Source: JAENVT01 sp031430695 (GTDB taxonomy: Bacteria > Actinomycetota > Acidimicrobiia > Acidimicrobiales > Ilumatobacteraceae). Taken from it: a stretch of 64,000 bases of DNA. Under the pieces are notes generated by a model. That model had not been told where the DNA came from, ran no database searches, and saw only the letters and a list, made by a program, of their open reading frames with translations. The stretch is from positions 22,256 to 86,255 of the forward strand of contig JANPBZ010000121.1 in the NCBI GenBank assembly GCA_031430695.1. Reading direction: 5' to 3'. A program made the position numbers and the translations under genes. Positions 47,596 to 54,972 of this stretch are shown here, one piece after another (positions within the stretch are counted from its first letter, which is position 1; the number at the start of each line of letters is the position of its first letter).

Positions 47596-48966
47596 ATGTC
47601 CGACCTGTCAGACCGCGCCAAGCGTCACCTGTGGATGCACTTCACCCGGCTCGGGGCGTACACCGAGACCGAGGTGCCGATCATCGCTCGTGGCGAGGGT
47701 TGCTATGTGTGGGATCAGCATGGCAAGCGATACCTCGACGGGTTGTCGGGGTTGTTCACCGTGCAAGCCGGACACGGTCGCGCCGAACTCGGCCAAGCGG
47801 CAGCTCGCCAAGCCGAGACGCTCGGCTACTTCCCTGCCTGGTCGTTCGCCCACGAACCGGCGATCGAGTTGGCGACACGCCTCGCCGCACTCGCACCGGG
47901 AGACCTCAACAGAGTGTTCCTGACACCGTCGGGCGGCGAAGCCATCGACACGGCCATCAAGCTGGCACGTCAGTACTTCAAGCTGCGCGGCGAGCCGTCG
48001 CGCACGAAGGTGATCTCCCGCTACCTCGCATACCACGGCACGTCGATCGGCGCCCTCAGCCTCACTGGAGTTCCGTCGATCAAGACGCCGTTCGAGCCGT
48101 TGATGCCTGGGGCGATCAAGGTGCAAACCCCGTACCGCTATCGCTGTCACGACTGTGGGCACCTCAATGCATGCACGCTGCGTTGCGCCGACGACCTCGC
48201 TCTGCGGATCGAGATGGAGGGCCCTGATTCGATCGCCGCAGTCTTCATGGAACCGCTGCAGAACACCGGTGGCGCTTTCGCTCCACCCGAGGGGTACTGG
48301 GCACGAATTCGTGAGATCTGCGATCGGTACGGCGTGCTCTTGGTCAGCGACGAGGTGATCTGCGCGTTCGGTCGGCTCGGGCACATGTTCGGCTCCGATC
48401 GATATGGCTACCAGCCCGATCTCATCACGTTCGCCAAAGGCGTCACCTCTGGATATGCGCCGCTCGGCGGTGTGATGATTTCGGATCGCATCGCCGAGCC
48501 ATTCCTCGCCGACCCCAACCTCTTTCTGCACGGCCAGACCTTTGGCGCTCATCCCGTGTGTTGCGCCGTGGCCAACGCCAACCTCGACATCCTCGAACGC
48601 GAAGACCTGTGTGGCAACGTGCTGGCCAACGAACCGCGCTTCACGCAACTGCTCGACGGCCTTCGCGACATCCCGCTCGTCGGCGACGTGCGCGGCGACG
48701 GCTACTTCAGGGCTATCGAGCTGGTCAGCGATCAAGCCACCAAGGGATCGTTCACACCCGACGAGGCCGAGTGGCTGCTGCGCGGCTACCTGTCGCCGCG
48801 GCTCTACGAGGCGGGGCTCATCTGTCGCGCCGACGATCGCGCCGAGCCTGTCATCACGTTGTCGCCGCCATTGATCGCCGGCGACGAGGAACTGTCGTTC
48901 ATCGCCGAGGCCCTTCGCGCCGTGCTGAGCGATGCATCCGTCGAATTCGCCGCGCGAAAGGGCTGA
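47596..48966 (+). CDS. Class III (PLP) aminotransferase with a four-cysteine insertion
   Basis: 456 residues. Omega-aminotransferase fold: YLDGLSGLFTVQAGHGRAELGQAAARQ, LTPSGGEAIDTAIKLARQYFK, YLAYHGTSIGALSLTG, VLLVSDEVICAFGRLG (PLP Asp), and FAKGVTSGYAPLGGVMIS with the PLP lysine in AKG. Between residues 184 and 197 it has CHDCGHLNACTLRC, two Cys-pairs that could bind zinc, seen in some actinobacterial members. Probably acts on an omega-amino compound such as putrescine, GABA or taurine with pyruvate. Downstream gene starts 2 nt later. Confidence 0.92.
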   Translation: MSDLSDRAKRHLWMHFTRLGAYTETEVPIIARGEGCYVWDQHGKRYLDGLSGLFTVQAGHGRAELGQAAARQAETLGYFPAWSFAHEPAIELATRLAALAPGDLNRVFLTPSGGEAIDTAIKLARQYFKLRGEPSRTKVISRYLAYHGTSIGALSLTGVPSIKTPFEPLMPGAIKVQTPYRYRCHDCGHLNACTLRCADDLALRIEMEGPDSIAAVFMEPLQNTGGAFAPPEGYWARIREICDRYGVLLVSDEVICAFGRLGHMFGSDRYGYQPDLITFAKGVTSGYAPLGGVMISDRIAEPFLADPNLFLHGQTFGAHPVCCAVANANLDILEREDLCGNVLANEPRFTQLLDGLRDIPLVGDVRGDGYFRAIELVSDQATKGSFTPDEAEWLLRGYLSPRLYEAGLICRADDRAEPVITLSPPLIAGDEELSFIAEALRAVLSDASVEFAARKG

Positions 48967-48967
48967 C

Positions 48968-49225
48968 GTGCGCCGTTCGATCGACGACTACCCGTTCTCG
49001 GAAGACGACATGCCCGAAGGGCTCGACGATGCCACCCAGGTGTCATGGGCGGTTGCGATCAGCGACGACTACGACGACACCGAGCCACGAGTGGTGCTGA
49101 CCGTCGAGGAGGTCGGCCGAGCGGGCGAGGGATTGGTGGCCCATCTCGGTCCTGATCATGCCCGCCGGCTGCGGGTGGCGCTCCGGGACGCCCTTCGCGA
49201 GATCGGTGAAGATCCGGGTTCGTGA
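48968..49225 (+). CDS. Small acidic protein of unknown function
   Basis: 85 residues, strongly acidic (MRRSIDDYPFSEDDMPEGLDD, SDDYDDTEPRVVLTVEEVGRAGEGLVAHLGPDHARRLRVALRDALREIGED). No membrane helix. GTG 48968 begins 2 nt after the aminotransferase stop, so it is translationally linked. Not recognised. Ends 88 nt before the reductase gene. Confidence 0.6.
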   Translation: MRRSIDDYPFSEDDMPEGLDDATQVSWAVAISDDYDDTEPRVVLTVEEVGRAGEGLVAHLGPDHARRLRVALRDALREIGEDPGS

Positions 49226-49249
49226 TTGTGGTCGGCGGCCTGAAGCGCT

Positions 49250-49263
49250 ATTGTTGACCTATC
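49250..49263 (+). promoter_or_regulatory. Probable sulfur operator and -35 region of the reductase
   Basis: ATTGTTGACCTATC, with -35 TTGACC inside (49254-49259) and a weaker GAGATT -10 18 nt further. It matches 12 of 14 bases of the sulfate-transporter promoter (ATTGTTGACTAATC). A shared regulator of the two sulfur genes is inferred. Confidence 0.5.
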
Positions 49264-49313
49264 CAGTCGGATTTGTCGAGATTGAAGCCGAGATCGTGGA
49301 AGGAGGTTGCCAG

Positions 49314-51125
49314 ATGAGCATTGCACCGGTTGTTGCTGCGCCCCGTGATCTCGACGCCGAGCAACAGCGCGACATCGAGCGGTTCGAGCGGGCGATCGCC
49401 CAATACCTGGCCGGCGAGATCAGCGAAGATGTGTTCCGCGTGATGCGGCTCAACAACGGCGTGTATGGCCAGCGCCAGGGTGGCACCAACCAGATGGTGC
49501 GCATCAAGCTGCCTGCCGGAACCATCACTCCCGAGCAACTCGACCTCATGGGTCACCTCGCCGAGACCTACTCGCGTGGGTGGGGCCACATCACCACTCG
49601 CCAGAACGTGCAGATCCACTACGTCGAGCTCACCAAGGTCACCGACGTCATGCGTGCGCTCGGTGCCGTCGGCTTGACCACTCGGGAGGCCTGTGGCGAC
49701 ACCGTTCGCAATGTGATGGCCTGCCATCTCGCCGGCGCCTGCCCGCACGAGTTCCTCGACGTCACGCCGTGGGCCGAGGCCGCGTTCCAGCACTTCGTTC
49801 GCAACCCGCTGGGTCAGCGACTGCCGCGCAAGTTCAAGATCAACTTCTCCGGCTGCTCCACCGACTGTGGGCAGGCGATGTTCAACGACGTCGGCGTGAT
49901 TGCGGCCACGCGCACCCTCGATGACGGGTCGATCGAGGCCGGTTTCCGGGTGTACATCGCCGGCGGCCTTGGTGCCAACCCGCATCCGGCGCTGGCACTC
50001 GAGGAGTTCACGTCGCGCGAAGACCTGTTGCCGACCATCGAGTCCGTGTTGCGGGTCTTCGACCAGACAGGCAACCGCGACAACAAGTTGCGGGCCCGCC
50101 TGAAATGGGTCGTCGATCAACTCGGCATCGATGAGCTTCGCCGGCGTGTTCTGAAGATGCGCCACACGCTGCCCGCTTCGTCGACGTGGCCTGGCGGGAT
50201 ACCCGAGATCGTCCAGAAGGCGGGAGATGCCCCAGCAGGACGCTCCAGCACGATCGAGGCAACTGCGGTCGGCCAGGGCGTCAGCCCCGAACTGCACAGT
50301 GTCACGGTGGCGTTGACGCCGCGTGATCCCTATCAGCGGTGGGTCGCCACAAGCGTCGTGCGCGGCAGTGCCAACGGCGCCGTCTCGGCGGTTGCGTATG
50401 CCGCACTTGGCGATGTCACCGCGTCGCAGTTCCGGGCGTTGGCGTCGATCCAGCGCGAACTCGGTGCCGACGTACGGCTCAGCAATCGTCAGAACGTGGT
50501 CTTCCGCGGCCTGACCGAGGCCCAGTTGCCGGTGCTCTACGCCCGGCTCGAGGCCATCGAGATGGCCCGTCCCGGAGCCGAACTGGCCCGCGATGTCGTC
50601 GCCTGTCCTGGTGCAGACACCTGCAACATCGCTGTCACCCAATCGCGTGGTCTTGCCAAGGCGATCGGCGAGAAGCTCGAAGAAGAGGGCTTGTCCGAGA
50701 TCGGTGGCGTGCGCGTGAACATCTCCGGCTGCACCAACAGCTGCGGCCAGCATCACACCAGCGACATCGGCTTCTTCGGCGCCGAGCGCCGCGCCCACGG
50801 GCGGTCGGCGCCCGGCTATCAGATGCTGCTCGGTGGCTACGTGGGCCAAGAGCAGGTCCATTTCGGCGAGAAAGCCCTACGCCTTCCGGCGAAGGCCGCG
50901 CCCGACGCTGCCGTTCGGGTGATCCGCCGGTTCGCCGACGAGCGCACATCCGGCGAGTCATTCCGCGGCTGGATGGATCGGTCGGGTGGCGCCACGGCGA
51001 TCGCCGAAGGGTTGAAAGACCTCGACTTCTTCCCGTCGCCCGACGAGGCCCCCGAGTTCTACGCCGACTTCGACGAGACGGGCCCATTCGTGGCCGAAAT
51101 TGGCGAGTCGGAGTGCGCAGTCTGA
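49314..51125 (+). CDS. Siroheme sulfite/nitrite reductase with two full cysteine sets
   Basis: 603 residues, assimilatory sulfite/nitrite reductase fold built from two similar halves. The C-terminal half has the siroheme/4Fe-4S cysteines C431-x5-C437 (ACPGADTCNIAVTQSRG) and C473-x3-C477 (SGCTNSCGQHH). Unlike the usual family, the N-terminal half also carries a full set, C137-x5-C143 (ACHLAGACPHE) and C181-x3-C185 (SGCSTDCGQAM). RQNVQIHYV and RQNVVFRGL are the parallel siroheme-contact segments. AAGGAGG lies nine bases before ATG 49314. The shared operator with the sulfate transporter and the DUF4202 neighbour favour sulfite as substrate. Confidence 0.9.
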   Translation: MSIAPVVAAPRDLDAEQQRDIERFERAIAQYLAGEISEDVFRVMRLNNGVYGQRQGGTNQMVRIKLPAGTITPEQLDLMGHLAETYSRGWGHITTRQNVQIHYVELTKVTDVMRALGAVGLTTREACGDTVRNVMACHLAGACPHEFLDVTPWAEAAFQHFVRNPLGQRLPRKFKINFSGCSTDCGQAMFNDVGVIAATRTLDDGSIEAGFRVYIAGGLGANPHPALALEEFTSREDLLPTIESVLRVFDQTGNRDNKLRARLKWVVDQLGIDELRRRVLKMRHTLPASSTWPGGIPEIVQKAGDAPAGRSSTIEATAVGQGVSPELHSVTVALTPRDPYQRWVATSVVRGSANGAVSAVAYAALGDVTASQFRALASIQRELGADVRLSNRQNVVFRGLTEAQLPVLYARLEAIEMARPGAELARDVVACPGADTCNIAVTQSRGLAKAIGEKLEEEGLSEIGGVRVNISGCTNSCGQHHTSDIGFFGAERRAHGRSAPGYQMLLGGYVGQEQVHFGEKALRLPAKAAPDAAVRVIRRFADERTSGESFRGWMDRSGGATAIAEGLKDLDFFPSPDEAPEFYADFDETGPFVAEIGESECAV

Positions 51126-51727
51126 GCCCTCGGTACGACGCCGGGGTTGCAGCCATCGATGCCGCGAACGCGGCTGACCCCAACAGCGTCGAGGTGCGCG
51201 GACAGCAGGTGGCACTCGCCTTGATCCATGGCCGCCTCGCCGCGGAATGGATCGAGCAACTCGTCGACGAACCCGACGAGGCCTTGCTGCTGGCCGCCCG
51301 CGCTCATCACCTGCGGCGATGGGAGCTGCGGCGCGATAGCTATCCATCCGGTCGGACGGGGTACCTGCGTTGGCGACGGGACCAGAAGGCTCGGCATGCG
51401 ACCGACGTCGCCGCGATCCTGGTGTCGTGTGGCTACGAGCCGACCGAGATCGAACGGGTGCAGCGGCTGATCCGACGCGAGTCCATCAATGGCGCCCAGG
51501 CGGTGGAGGATGCCGCCTGTCTGGTGTTCATCGAGACGCAGCTGGGTTCGTTCGCATTGCGAACGGATCACGATCTCACCATCGACGTGATCCGCAAGAC
51601 CGCTCGCAAGATGAGCGAGCGCGCCTTGCAGCTGGTGGCGGAAATACCACTGGGCGAGATGGAGCAGCGACTGCTGAGCGAGGTGCTGTCGGGCGCCTCG
51701 CCACCCGAACCGGTGTCGGAAGAATAG
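51113..51727 (+). CDS. DUF4202 protein, partner of the sulfite reductase
   Basis: About 204 residues, all-helical DUF4202: YDAGVAAIDAANAADPNSVEVRGQQVALALIHGRLAAEWIEQL, RAHHLRRWELRRDSYPSGRTGYLRWR, ACLVFIETQLGSFA, and DVIRKTARKMSERALQL. His-containing HHLRRWE and conserved YLRWR segments are typical. DUF4202 genes are commonly found beside sulfite/nitrite reductase genes and are presumed to aid the pathway, role unproven. GTG 51113 overlaps the reductase gene end by 13 nt, so the two are translationally coupled. Confidence 0.88.
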   Translation: MRSLSPRYDAGVAAIDAANAADPNSVEVRGQQVALALIHGRLAAEWIEQLVDEPDEALLLAARAHHLRRWELRRDSYPSGRTGYLRWRRDQKARHATDVAAILVSCGYEPTEIERVQRLIRRESINGAQAVEDAACLVFIETQLGSFALRTDHDLTIDVIRKTARKMSERALQLVAEIPLGEMEQRLLSEVLSGASPPEPVSEE

Positions 51728-51874
51728 GTCGAATGACCTAGTGCGCACCCATTGACACTGAGCGTGGTTACTTGGCAGTGTTACCTCGCACCGCGGCTCC
51801 CTCTGCTGGTGTGGTTCGGGGACAAACGTGAATGAACACCGTAGGGTCGAACAAGACGATGGCGAGGTCGGTCG

Positions 51875-52354
51875 ATGACCACCACGCTGGCCTTTGCACT
51901 GCGTCCGGCGTTGCCGGCCGACATCGACTTCGAGCACCGACTGTATGCGTCGACTCGCGACGATCTTCGGCCACTCGGGCCAGAGGTCTTCGACGGTCTC
52001 GTCGGCATGCAGTTCCGCGCTCAATCGATGTCGCTACGACTCGATCACCCGTTGGCTGATCGCAAGATCGTGATTGTCGAGGACGCCCCAGCCGGGCGCT
52101 TGATCGTCGACGGTTCGGGTGAGCACATCGAGGTCATCGACGTCGCTCTCCTTCCCGAGTTTCGCGGGCAGGGCATCGGAACCAGCATTCTGCGTGGAGT
52201 GCTGTCCCACGCCGACCGCGTCGGTCAAGCTGTGCGCCTGCATGTCGAAAAGCAGAGCCGAGCCGTCAGGCTGTACGAGCGGTTGGGGTTTGCGATCAGC
52301 GACGACGTCGGCATGTACTTCGCGATGTCGCGTGGCCTCGCCAGCGGGTACTGA
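51875..52354 (+). CDS. GNAT-family N-acetyltransferase
   Basis: 159 residues. Acetyl-CoA-binding loop IEVIDVALLPEFRGQGIGTSILRGVLSHADRVGQAVRLHVEKQSRAVRLYERLGFAISDD: Q/R-x-x-G-x-G/A signature RGQGIGT, then the V-E-K and YERLGF motifs. Substrate unknown. The start ATG lies after a 147-bp gap with no strong ribosome site and no named promoter. It ends one base before the convergent release factor 3 stop. Confidence 0.9.
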   Translation: MTTTLAFALRPALPADIDFEHRLYASTRDDLRPLGPEVFDGLVGMQFRAQSMSLRLDHPLADRKIVIVEDAPAGRLIVDGSGEHIEVIDVALLPEFRGQGIGTSILRGVLSHADRVGQAVRLHVEKQSRAVRLYERLGFAISDDVGMYFAMSRGLASGY

Positions 52355-53947
52355 TCAGCCGGCGATGATCGGCAGCAACGTCAACTCGGGTTCGTCGCTT
52401 TCCAGTCTCTGCAGCCGGTATCGGTTCTCGAACAGTGCAACCAACGCGCCGTCGCCGCGGGTCAGGATGCGAATCCCTCCGATGCGACGTAGCCGCTCGC
52501 TGGACTGCTTGTCGGTCAGCCGGATCGCCTGGTACGGGGCCGACAAGATCTCGGTGGGAGCCCCGAACTCGCTGCCCAGTCGATAGGCGAACACTTCGAA
52601 TTGCAGTTCGCCGACGGCGGCCAGGATCGTCTCGGAATCTCCGAAGTCGGGGTCACGCAAGACCTGCACCACGCCCTCCTCGTCGAGTTGGGCGAGGCCC
52701 TTGCGGAACTGCTTGAAGCGACCATTGTCGAGGGGTCGGGCCTTGGCGAAGACTTCGGGCGAGAACCTCGGGATCGGCGGGAACTCGACGGCCAACCCTG
52801 CGTAGCCGGCGTCGTAGAGCGTGTCGCCCAACTGCACGCCGCTGGCATTGACCAGGCCGACGACGTCGCCGGGAAACGCTTCGTCCACCGTTTCGCGATC
52901 GGGACCGAACGCTGTCGTCGCGTACTTGGTGGTGATGTCGCGTCCCGTGCGGTGGTTGGTCACGCTCATGCCGCGCTCGAAGCGTCCGGAACAGATGCGG
53001 GCGAACGCGATGCGGTCGCGGTGCGACGGGTCCATGTTGGCCTGAACCTTGAAGACGAAGGCCGAGAATGGACTCTCGAGCGCACGTGGCTCGTCGTCGC
53101 GGTCGAGGCGGGGCGACGGTGACGGTGCCAGTTCGATCACGGCGTCGAGCAGCAGCCGCACACCGAAGTTGGTCAGTGCGGATCCGACGAACACGGGCGT
53201 CGACTGTCCGGCCAGAAACGACGGCAGGTCGACGTCGGCGCCGACGGCGTCGAGCAGGGAACACTCGTCGAGAGCGGCCTTCCAAGCCGAGCCGTACTCG
53301 ATGCTGCCCGCTGCACTGGCCACATCGAGATCGCTCGTTTCCTCAGCCGCTGCCGACGCGCCACGGGCGGTTCTGGTGAACTTCGTGTAGCGGCCGGTGC
53401 GCCGATCGATCAGTCCTTGGAACTCGTCGCCGTCGCCCACCGGCCAGGTCACGGGTGTTGGGCGAAGCTGGATCTGCTTCTCGATCTCGTCGAGCAGTTC
53501 GAACGGCTCGCGTCCCGGTCGGTCGTACTTGTTGAGGAAGGTGATCACCGGCAGATTCCGCGAGCGGCAGACCTGGAACAACTTCAACGTCTGGGCCTCG
53601 ATGCCCTTAGCGGCGTCGAGCACCATCACGACCGCATCGACCGCCGACAGGACGCGGTACGTGTCCTCGGAGAAGTCGCGGTGGCCCGGAGTGTCGAGCA
53701 GGTTCATGATGTGATCGCGGTACGGGAACTGCATCACGGTCGAACTGATCGAGATGCCGCGTTGTTGCTCGAGCTCCATCCAGTCGCTGCGCGCCGAACG
53801 CCGACCTTGTCGGGCGTGCACCGCGCCGGCTTCTTGCACTGCGCCTGAGTACAGCAGGAACTTCTCCGTCAGCGTCGTCTTTCCGGCGTCGGGGTGGCTG
53901 ATGATCGCAAAGGTGCGACGGCGCTTGGCCTCGGCGATCTCGTTCAT
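52355..53947 (-). CDS. prfC: Peptide chain release factor 3
   Basis: 530 residues, a translational GTPase that recycles RF1/RF2. GTPase boxes: ISHPDAGKTTLTEKFL (P-loop), SARSDWMELEQQRGISISSTVMQFPY (switch I), LLDTPGHRDFSEDTYR, and FLNKYDR. Downstream: EFQGLIDRRTGRYTKF, KVQANMDPSHRDRIAFARICSGRFERGMSV, and AVGELQFEVFAYRLGSEFGAPTEI. The length matches the RF3 family exactly, and RF3 rather than EF-G is supported by the QEAGAVHARQGRRSARSDWMELE insert. Start ATG at 53947. Confidence 0.96.
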   Translation of the reverse strand: MNEIAEAKRRRTFAIISHPDAGKTTLTEKFLLYSGAVQEAGAVHARQGRRSARSDWMELEQQRGISISSTVMQFPYRDHIMNLLDTPGHRDFSEDTYRVLSAVDAVVMVLDAAKGIEAQTLKLFQVCRSRNLPVITFLNKYDRPGREPFELLDEIEKQIQLRPTPVTWPVGDGDEFQGLIDRRTGRYTKFTRTARGASAAAEETSDLDVASAAGSIEYGSAWKAALDECSLLDAVGADVDLPSFLAGQSTPVFVGSALTNFGVRLLLDAVIELAPSPSPRLDRDDEPRALESPFSAFVFKVQANMDPSHRDRIAFARICSGRFERGMSVTNHRTGRDITTKYATTAFGPDRETVDEAFPGDVVGLVNASGVQLGDTLYDAGYAGLAVEFPPIPRFSPEVFAKARPLDNGRFKQFRKGLAQLDEEGVVQVLRDPDFGDSETILAAVGELQFEVFAYRLGSEFGAPTEILSAPYQAIRLTDKQSSERLRRIGGIRILTRGDGALVALFENRYRLQRLESDEPELTLLPIIAG

Positions 53948-53992
53948 GGCCGTTCGAGGCTACCGGTGTGGTGAGACGGGCAGCGCTGGGCG

Positions 53993-54083
53993 GTGGAGAC
54001 CGGGGCGGTGGAGACCGGGGGTGAGACGGTACGGCGAGGGCGGGCGGTGCTGGGTGGTGGAGACCGGGGGTGAGACGGTACGA
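53993..54083. repeat. Short direct repeats downstream of the XRE gene
   Basis: A 27-bp unit starting GGTGGAGACCGG is present twice, identical, at 54008 and 54057 (49-bp period), and its first 14 bp also at 53993. They lie in the 151-bp gap between prfC (start) and the XRE gene (end). Too few and too irregular for CRISPR. Confidence 0.7.
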
Positions 54084-54098
54084 CGAAGGAGTGCCGGC

Positions 54099-54920
54099 TC
54101 ACGCGATGTTGCGCCAGGCAGCGAGGCGCTCCGCGCTGTCGTCGCCGGGCACGGGTAACTGGCAGACCACACGCAGCCCCGGCCATTCGCTGGGAGTCAA
54201 CTGTTGGTATTCGAAGACCAGATTGCCGGCACGAGGGTGGGCGTATCTGCGCAGTCGCGTTTGGAACTGGGCGACGTCGAGTTGCGGCCACCACTCAGCG
54301 AATTCCGGGCTGACGGCGACGAGCCGATCGATCAGGTTGACGACCCGGGCGTCGTCGCGAACTGGGGTGGTGCCGGAACGGAACTCGGCCATGATCCGGC
54401 GGGCCTGATCCGCCCAATCGGCGAGCAGCCGGCGGGCATGTGGCTCGGCAAACACCACCCACAGCAGGTTGCGTTCGTGGTCGGCCAGCCGATCGATCAT
54501 CGGGTACAGCAGTGACTGCGGTCGGTTCCATGCCAGGAAATCCCAGCGCGGCCCGAGCACATACGCCGGCGCCGGCTCCATCGAGGTGATCAGCCGTACC
54601 AGCGCATCGGGGGCATGCTCGACATGCTCGATCGGCTCGAGCGGCGCACGCGTCGCCAATGCCAGCAAGTGTTGACGCTCGGCATCGTCGAGGCGTAGGG
54701 CACGGGCCAGCGCGGACAGCACGTCGACCGACGCGTTGATCGGGCGGCCCTGTTCGAGCCAGGTGTACCAGGTCACCGACACACCGGCGAGCATGGCGAT
54801 TTCCTCGCGCCGCAGCCCCTTGGTGCGTCGAGCCCGACCGATGGGCAGGCCCACGTCGGTGGGTGCCAGTGCATCGCGGCGAGCGCGCAGGAAGGCGGCG
54901 AGCTCGTCACGTCGGATCAT
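54099..54920 (-). CDS. XRE-family regulator with MmyB-like ligand domain
   Basis: 273 residues. N-terminal HTH: RDELAAFLRARRDALAPTDVGLPIGRARRTKGLRREEIAMLAGVSVTWYTWLEQGRPINASVDVLSALARALRL, the usual RRTxGLRREEIAxLAGVSxxWYTWLEQGR. C-terminal MmyB-like PAS-type domain: PAYVLGPRWDFLAWNRPQSLLYP, NLLWVVFAEPHARRLLADWADQARRIMAEFR and VFEYQQLTPSEWPGLRVVCQLP. Controls neighbouring enzymes in other actinobacteria. No target is evident here. Confidence 0.92.
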   Translation of the reverse strand: MIRRDELAAFLRARRDALAPTDVGLPIGRARRTKGLRREEIAMLAGVSVTWYTWLEQGRPINASVDVLSALARALRLDDAERQHLLALATRAPLEPIEHVEHAPDALVRLITSMEPAPAYVLGPRWDFLAWNRPQSLLYPMIDRLADHERNLLWVVFAEPHARRLLADWADQARRIMAEFRSGTTPVRDDARVVNLIDRLVAVSPEFAEWWPQLDVAQFQTRLRRYAHPRAGNLVFEYQQLTPSEWPGLRVVCQLPVPGDDSAERLAAWRNIA

Positions 54921-54972
54921 TGGGCTATTCGATCACGCCGCAGGCTGCGGCGCGTAGTGGTATCGCTACCCG

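Noticed and set aside
49248..50861. Minus-strand frame of 537 codons opposite the sulfite reductase
   Set aside because: The conserved reductase sequence is on the other strand. The reverse frame has no family features.
53993..54083. Direct repeats considered as a CRISPR array
   Set aside because: Only two identical 27-bp units, with GC-rich spacing and no cas gene nearby.
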